Of a stretch of 21,877 bases of DNA, positions 20,701-21,877 are shown one piece after another. This DNA comes from Plakobranchus ocellatus (taxonomy: Eukaryota > Mollusca > Gastropoda > Plakobranchidae): NCBI GenBank assembly GCA_019648995.1, contig BLXT01007928.1, positions 333,945 through 355,821 on the forward strand, in the 5' to 3' direction. Made by a program: the position numbers and the translations under genes. Within the stretch, counting starts at the first letter, position 1. The number at the start of each line of letters is the position of its first letter. The notes beneath the pieces were generated by a model. The model was not told where the DNA came from and ran no database searches. It saw only the letters and a list, made by a program, of their open reading frames with translations.

Positions 20701-21262
20701 GAAGGCTGCTGGAACCTCTCAGTGTTGCCCTTTTCTTAGCTCCTGATATGAATTTTTCCTGTTCTTCCTCCTTCGGTTCCACTGGGAGTTGTTCTCCACA
20801 AGCTACTAGAGGCTCTTGGGGGTTTGCAACAGTTGCAACGGTAGAGGGAAGGATTGTGATGGCACCATTCTCTACTTTCACTGGTTGCCCAGCACCCAAC
20901 ATAGCTTGCTGGACAATGGAATCAAACACTTTAGGGTCTGAAAAATCTGAACTCACAAATTGTATGTCCCCGTCGGCTCCCTCTGTGAAAGTCACTAGCT
21001 GCCCATCCCCAATCAACTCCTTAGTAAGTTCCCTGTATCTCTGCGAAGACGAGGCTCTTTGCCTGGCCGTCCCTGCCCGCTGATGATTGAGTAACGAGAC
21101 CTGCCTCCTGCCCACATCACCCATAGTGTCTGCAGTTACAAGGATAGGCAATGAAGACTGTGGTGGCTTCGGAGGTGGCAGTTTGAGAATCCCTGCTTGT
21201 TCAAGAGCTTTTAAGGGTGATAGCTGAGTGTAATCCAGAGACGGATCTTGAAGTTCAAACAG
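17768..21262 (-). CDS. Multi-C2H2 zinc-finger protein, large last coding exon
   Basis: This encodes 1164 residues of a nuclear, probably DNA-binding protein of unassigned family, ending at TAG (17770-17768). The frame continues upstream of the TTG at 21151, which is not a start, to an acceptor (TCTCTTTATAG, AG at 21264-21263). The exon therefore begins CTG TTT GAA (phase 0) and the initiator Met is outside the window. Counting from the TTG codon as residue 1, fingers sit at about 152-173, 181-201, 207-227, 390-410, 418-438, 444-465, 484-504, 547-567, 575-595, 601-622, 646-668, 676-696, 702-723, 785-805, 811-831, 924-944, 950-970 and 1101-1122. Fingers 6, 13 and 15 end in Cys (C2HC). Finger 2 has Arg for its first Cys, and finger 14 has Phe for its last His. 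Finger 11 has a 14-residue Cys-His spacing. Acidic Ser/Glu/Gln-rich spacers separate the clusters. The N-terminal part (residues 1-150) has no recognised KRAB, BTB or SCAN domain. One 3.5-kb exon for nearly all fingers is common in this superfamily. Confidence 0.93.
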   Translation of the reverse strand: MFELQDPSLDYTQLSPLKALEQAGILKLPPPKPPQSSLPILVTADTMGDVGRRQVSLLNHQRAGTARQRASSSQRYRELTKELIGDGQLVTFTEGADGDIQFVSSDFSDPKVFDSIVQQAMLGAGQPVKVENGAITILPSTVATVANPQEPLVACGEQLPVEPKEEEQEKFISGAKKRATLRGSSSLQCPVCNLHFSTDSLLELHQSEVHSGSKLFPRPSCFKSFTDLTALKKHRLVHQRQLKCPICQKTYQRRAQLMFHMRHHNKQRFIQFGSSFHEVRVISSQNQQGQMVQEHYLLMLLSKEEQHRVELEGSMVLRNENNAQVSGAMTSDGIHAVSGGDEQQKPSAEKTNAGHETSEQEQVKEKEGQESKNNNDTSKEKSSLSALPQNNDSSETQDLASYVAAELGSSVSSHQSVEDTKKILYKCGHCKRIIFTRSALSRHLVKHTNSKPFQCNKCLKSFSDRADLVLHYKTHVKPFQCPTCHSSFSKSVYLSNHLDKGCPSYPSDDRIVVLEDTRCLCKICQKVLKSKTNAVRHLRIHDFQNRSKLREKSSENNKPEDHTNLSQNVEDHYQPLENSVGFQCLLCGEELRFKSFMITHVRRHLNQRLFKCSHCPKSFFARHILRKHEQNHTRPYKCPVCGKGFIRRYMMTKHFSKRHDLPEGVEDPMKDITELPDQKLIQCNICGKTMKQSHKSVMMYHIRLHKDVRPFKCNKCPKSFISDNALKKHSLTHSKPYVCQVCNAGFSRRYLLTDHFKKTCIFKLQTLKDTDAGSDLLQNNSFMSKSTQSEDLDEIRSEWQAHNTGVLKDAQQLQTNVDEYFCEPCSKKFTVYETYLRHIRTFSKPTACKYCKQLFGDKHSAVAHQRSCLGIAISEKASAYSMEQSSVASGGWQDRVKLMEEVNKTIETISAAGDKGGPETTPSSLPQSTHEAVAESKASKHGDALSRTVETLKSKRGKYPCPQCDRIFSTARGLKIHASVHVRLFKCEMCGIEFKTISMLRSHIKRHGKCMEVAEPNSEAETETNERIGYHTQNSELISKEKEGDIETTMEVGLNSEPEQAIQDQKEPVRSEGNPLTNAPNSTEVLNKPVVSSSTGTISFSRLSEPHQDCVSLKIPSRDESNDLLLMQQGTRGRPYRCQLCRKRFTEQGARDTHISSAHKATGV

Positions 21263-21838
21263 CTATAAAGAGACAGGAAAAACCATTGAGAAACTTAAAA
21301 GATGAAAAAGTAGAAAATTTTGATGAAAAGAACTATTTAAATAAAGAAATAAGAGTGTCAAAATGTTGAATATTTCATGAATACTTCTGCCTGACAATAA
21401 ACTTATAATCCACAATTGAGAGAGGACAAAAATCTACCAATGTGTCTCAAAAGCAGTCCAAATGAGCTGCATCTTGCATTTTGAAAATTTTCAGCCAACG
21501 ATACAATTTGAGAACGCATTTGGTTAGTTTTTAATGACAAAGATTGGATTACAGATATATTGGTTGTGTGCTTTAAATGTGTTAAATGTCACAGAAAGGA
21601 GTGAAAATCTTCAAAAGTGTCAAATGTCACAAACTAATGACTTCTGATTTTGCCTAACCTCTGCCACTCTAAATACCTGAAATATAGCAAATGCGCAAAA
21701 ACAGAAACAAAAAACAAAAAAACAAAAAAAAAAAGAAACAGAAATAAAAGAGAAGATGAAAAAATCTCAAAAACTTACACTTGCACATAAGATATAATCC
21801 TTGTTACCTGAGGGGCAGTGTCAGAGGGACCTACTTAC
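21263..21838 (-). other. Phase-0 intron of the zinc-finger gene
   Basis: This 576-nt GT-AG intron on the minus strand has the donor CAG|GTAAGT (GT at 21838-21837) and the acceptor CTCTTTATAG (AG at 21264-21263). Reading past the donor gives a stop within six codons (GTA AGT AGG TCC CTC TGA), which supports splicing here. An A-rich stretch lies at 21703-21750. Confidence 0.85.
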
Positions 21839-21877
21839 CTGTTGCTCATTGATCTGTAGAATATCTCTAGTGACTGT
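21839..21877 (-). CDS. 3' end of the preceding exon of the zinc-finger gene
   Basis: Thirteen codons in phase with the big exon read TVTRDILQINEQQ, ending CAG before the consensus donor GTAAGT. Joined to the next exon this gives an open frame (INEQQ then LFELQDP). The exon is cut by the window edge, so its start and the protein's N-terminus cannot be given. Confidence 0.75.

Noticed and set aside
18774..21083. Several plus-strand frames of 60-113 codons opposite the zinc-finger exon
   Set aside because: They are antisense shadows of a strongly supported C2H2 reading frame.
17768..21151. Start of the zinc-finger protein at 21151
   Set aside because: The codon there is TTG, not ATG, and the frame stays open upstream to a clear acceptor and joins in phase with the exon at 21839-21877.
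21263..21838. Alternative donor (TCAG|GTAACA on the minus strand near 21806)
   Set aside because: Reading through to it passes an in-frame TGA soon after the GTAAGT site, and GTAAGT is the stronger donor.

Overview
The window is eukaryotic genomic DNA, most likely from a marine invertebrate and perhaps a mollusc. It is AT-rich, with GT-AG introns, long non-coding stretches, many microsatellites, scattered tRNA-derived SINE-like pieces, and frequent short palindromes of the TACATGTA, AGGCCT and AGATCT/CTAGAT type that are common in mollusc and echinoderm assemblies. The taxon is an inference from composition; no marker gene fixes it. I see no operon, bacterial-type gene, rRNA, intact tRNA gene or CRISPR array.

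Layout. (1) Positions 1-856 hold the 3' end of a plus-strand Kelch-repeat gene: an intron, then a terminal exon (727-856) that closes the last Kelch blade and ends in a C-terminus most like KLHL12. (2) Positions 857 to about 14250 contain no gene I can support. They hold a probable 3' UTR, three SINE-like remnants, a dispersed repeat pair about 1.6 kb apart, a 71-bp minisatellite split by a MITE-like inverted repeat, simple repeats, and a 40-bp tandem duplication. (3) Positions 14322-16391, minus strand, hold a decayed P-element-like (THAP9-type) transposase. Half of the THAP zinc finger, the coiled coil, the RNase H-fold region and the conserved C-terminal domain can all be followed, but across several frameshifts, at least two stops and a central deletion. 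(4) Positions 17768-21877, minus strand, hold the 3' part of a large multi-C2H2 zinc-finger gene. A 3.5-kb last coding exon encodes about 18 fingers, and a 39-nt piece of the preceding exon with a good donor site lies at the window edge.

The Kelch gene and the zinc-finger gene converge (plus and minus strands), with about 17 kb of repeat-rich DNA between their stop codons. Nothing suggests they work together. The transposase relic lies 3' of the zinc-finger gene on the same strand and is probably an independent old insertion.

The observation most worth a second look is the zinc-finger protein. Its fingers fall into repeated modules in which the first linker has 7 residues (H to C) and the second has exactly 5. 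Several closing fingers use Cys as the last ligand, and two fingers have each lost a ligand. I did not find a new multi-gene system.
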